In this document: positions 6,039-6,137 of the stretch, one piece after another
Layout of the letters: the number at the start of each line of letters is the position of its first letter
How positions within the stretch are numbered: the first letter of the stretch is position 1
DNA from: Gammaproteobacteria bacterium
Lineage (GTDB): Bacteria > Pseudomonadota > Gammaproteobacteria > Steroidobacterales > Steroidobacteraceae
DNA length: 6,137 bases
Direction: 5' to 3'
Assembly: GCA_027451085.1 (NCBI GenBank)
Contig: DAIDKA010000053.1
Span: 1-6,137 of the forward strand
Position numbers and translations under genes: made by a program
The notes under the pieces: model-generated
Seen by the model: the letters and a program-made list of their open reading frames with translations, nothing else
Databases searched by the model: none
What the model was told of the DNA's origin: nothing

Positions 6039-6137
6039 TTAGAGGAAAGTGTAAGTTACGTCCACGCTCAGCACGTTCTGGCGGCCGCCGGCGGCATTGA
6101 ACAACGAATAATCGCCCCGTACCGCCATCGGCCCGAA
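6039..6137 (-). CDS. C-terminal end of a probable outer-membrane beta-barrel protein (partial)
   Basis: The last 32 codons and TAA stop of a gene that enters from the right edge of the window. The visible residues alternate polar and hydrophobic positions, with a turn (NAAGGRQN) between two strands, and end NVLSVDVTYTFL. That is typical of the final strands of an outer-membrane beta-barrel, although such proteins most often end in an aromatic residue and this one ends Phe-Leu. The stop lies 34 bp before the lipoprotein hydrolase ATG on the same strand, so the two are probably co-transcribed. The protein family cannot be named from this fragment. Confidence 0.65.
   Translation of the reverse strand, partial: FGPMAVRGDYSLFNAAGGRQNVLSVDVTYTFL

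Noticed and set aside
1..6137. CRISPR array, tRNA or rRNA genes, insertion sequence or phage modules
   Set aside because: No spaced direct repeats, cloverleaf sequences, transposase or integrase motifs, or terminal inverted repeats were seen on either strand.

Overview
This is a 6.1 kb, GC-rich window from a Gram-negative chromosome. GC-rich codon use, an outer-membrane-type lipoprotein signal, a probable beta-barrel C-terminus and a DgkA-type kinase suggest a proteobacterium, perhaps a high-GC gammaproteobacterium. That placement is inference. I see no tRNA or rRNA gene, insertion sequence, phage gene or CRISPR array.

Layout. (1) Positions 1-2096, plus strand: the 3' part of a large secreted phosphoesterase of the phospholipase C / AcpA acid phosphatase superfamily, entered inside its first metal-binding motif and closed by a textbook intrinsic terminator at 2121-2148. 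(2) Positions 2161-2958, minus strand: an exported PAP2-type lipid phosphatase. (3) Positions 2977-3372, plus strand: a DgkA-type diacylglycerol/undecaprenol kinase, divergent from the phosphatase with only 18 bp between the two ATG codons. (4) Positions 3438-4064 and 4039-4419, plus strand: an overlapping pair made of a six-helix membrane protein of unknown function and a small winged-helix regulator. A short dyad and a -10-like hexamer precede the pair. (5) Positions 4445-6004, minus strand: a 519-residue lipoprotein alpha/beta hydrolase (secretory-lipase-like). It lies 34 bp downstream of the 3' end of a probable outer-membrane beta-barrel gene that runs off the right edge (6039-6137).

How the genes may work together. 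Four of the five identifiable enzymes or transport-type products act on lipid or phosphate esters, or sit in the envelope. The PAP2 phosphatase and DgkA run opposing reactions (lipid phosphate to lipid alcohol, and back), so their back-to-back arrangement is the most meaningful local signal. The phospholipase-like protein and the lipoprotein lipase would act outside the inner membrane. The membrane protein plus winged-helix regulator looks like a self-contained, probably autoregulated module. I found no clearly new defence or mobile system. The strongest candidates for follow-up are the PAP2/DgkA divergon, the membrane-protein/regulator pair, and the enlarged inter-motif segments of the phosphoesterase.
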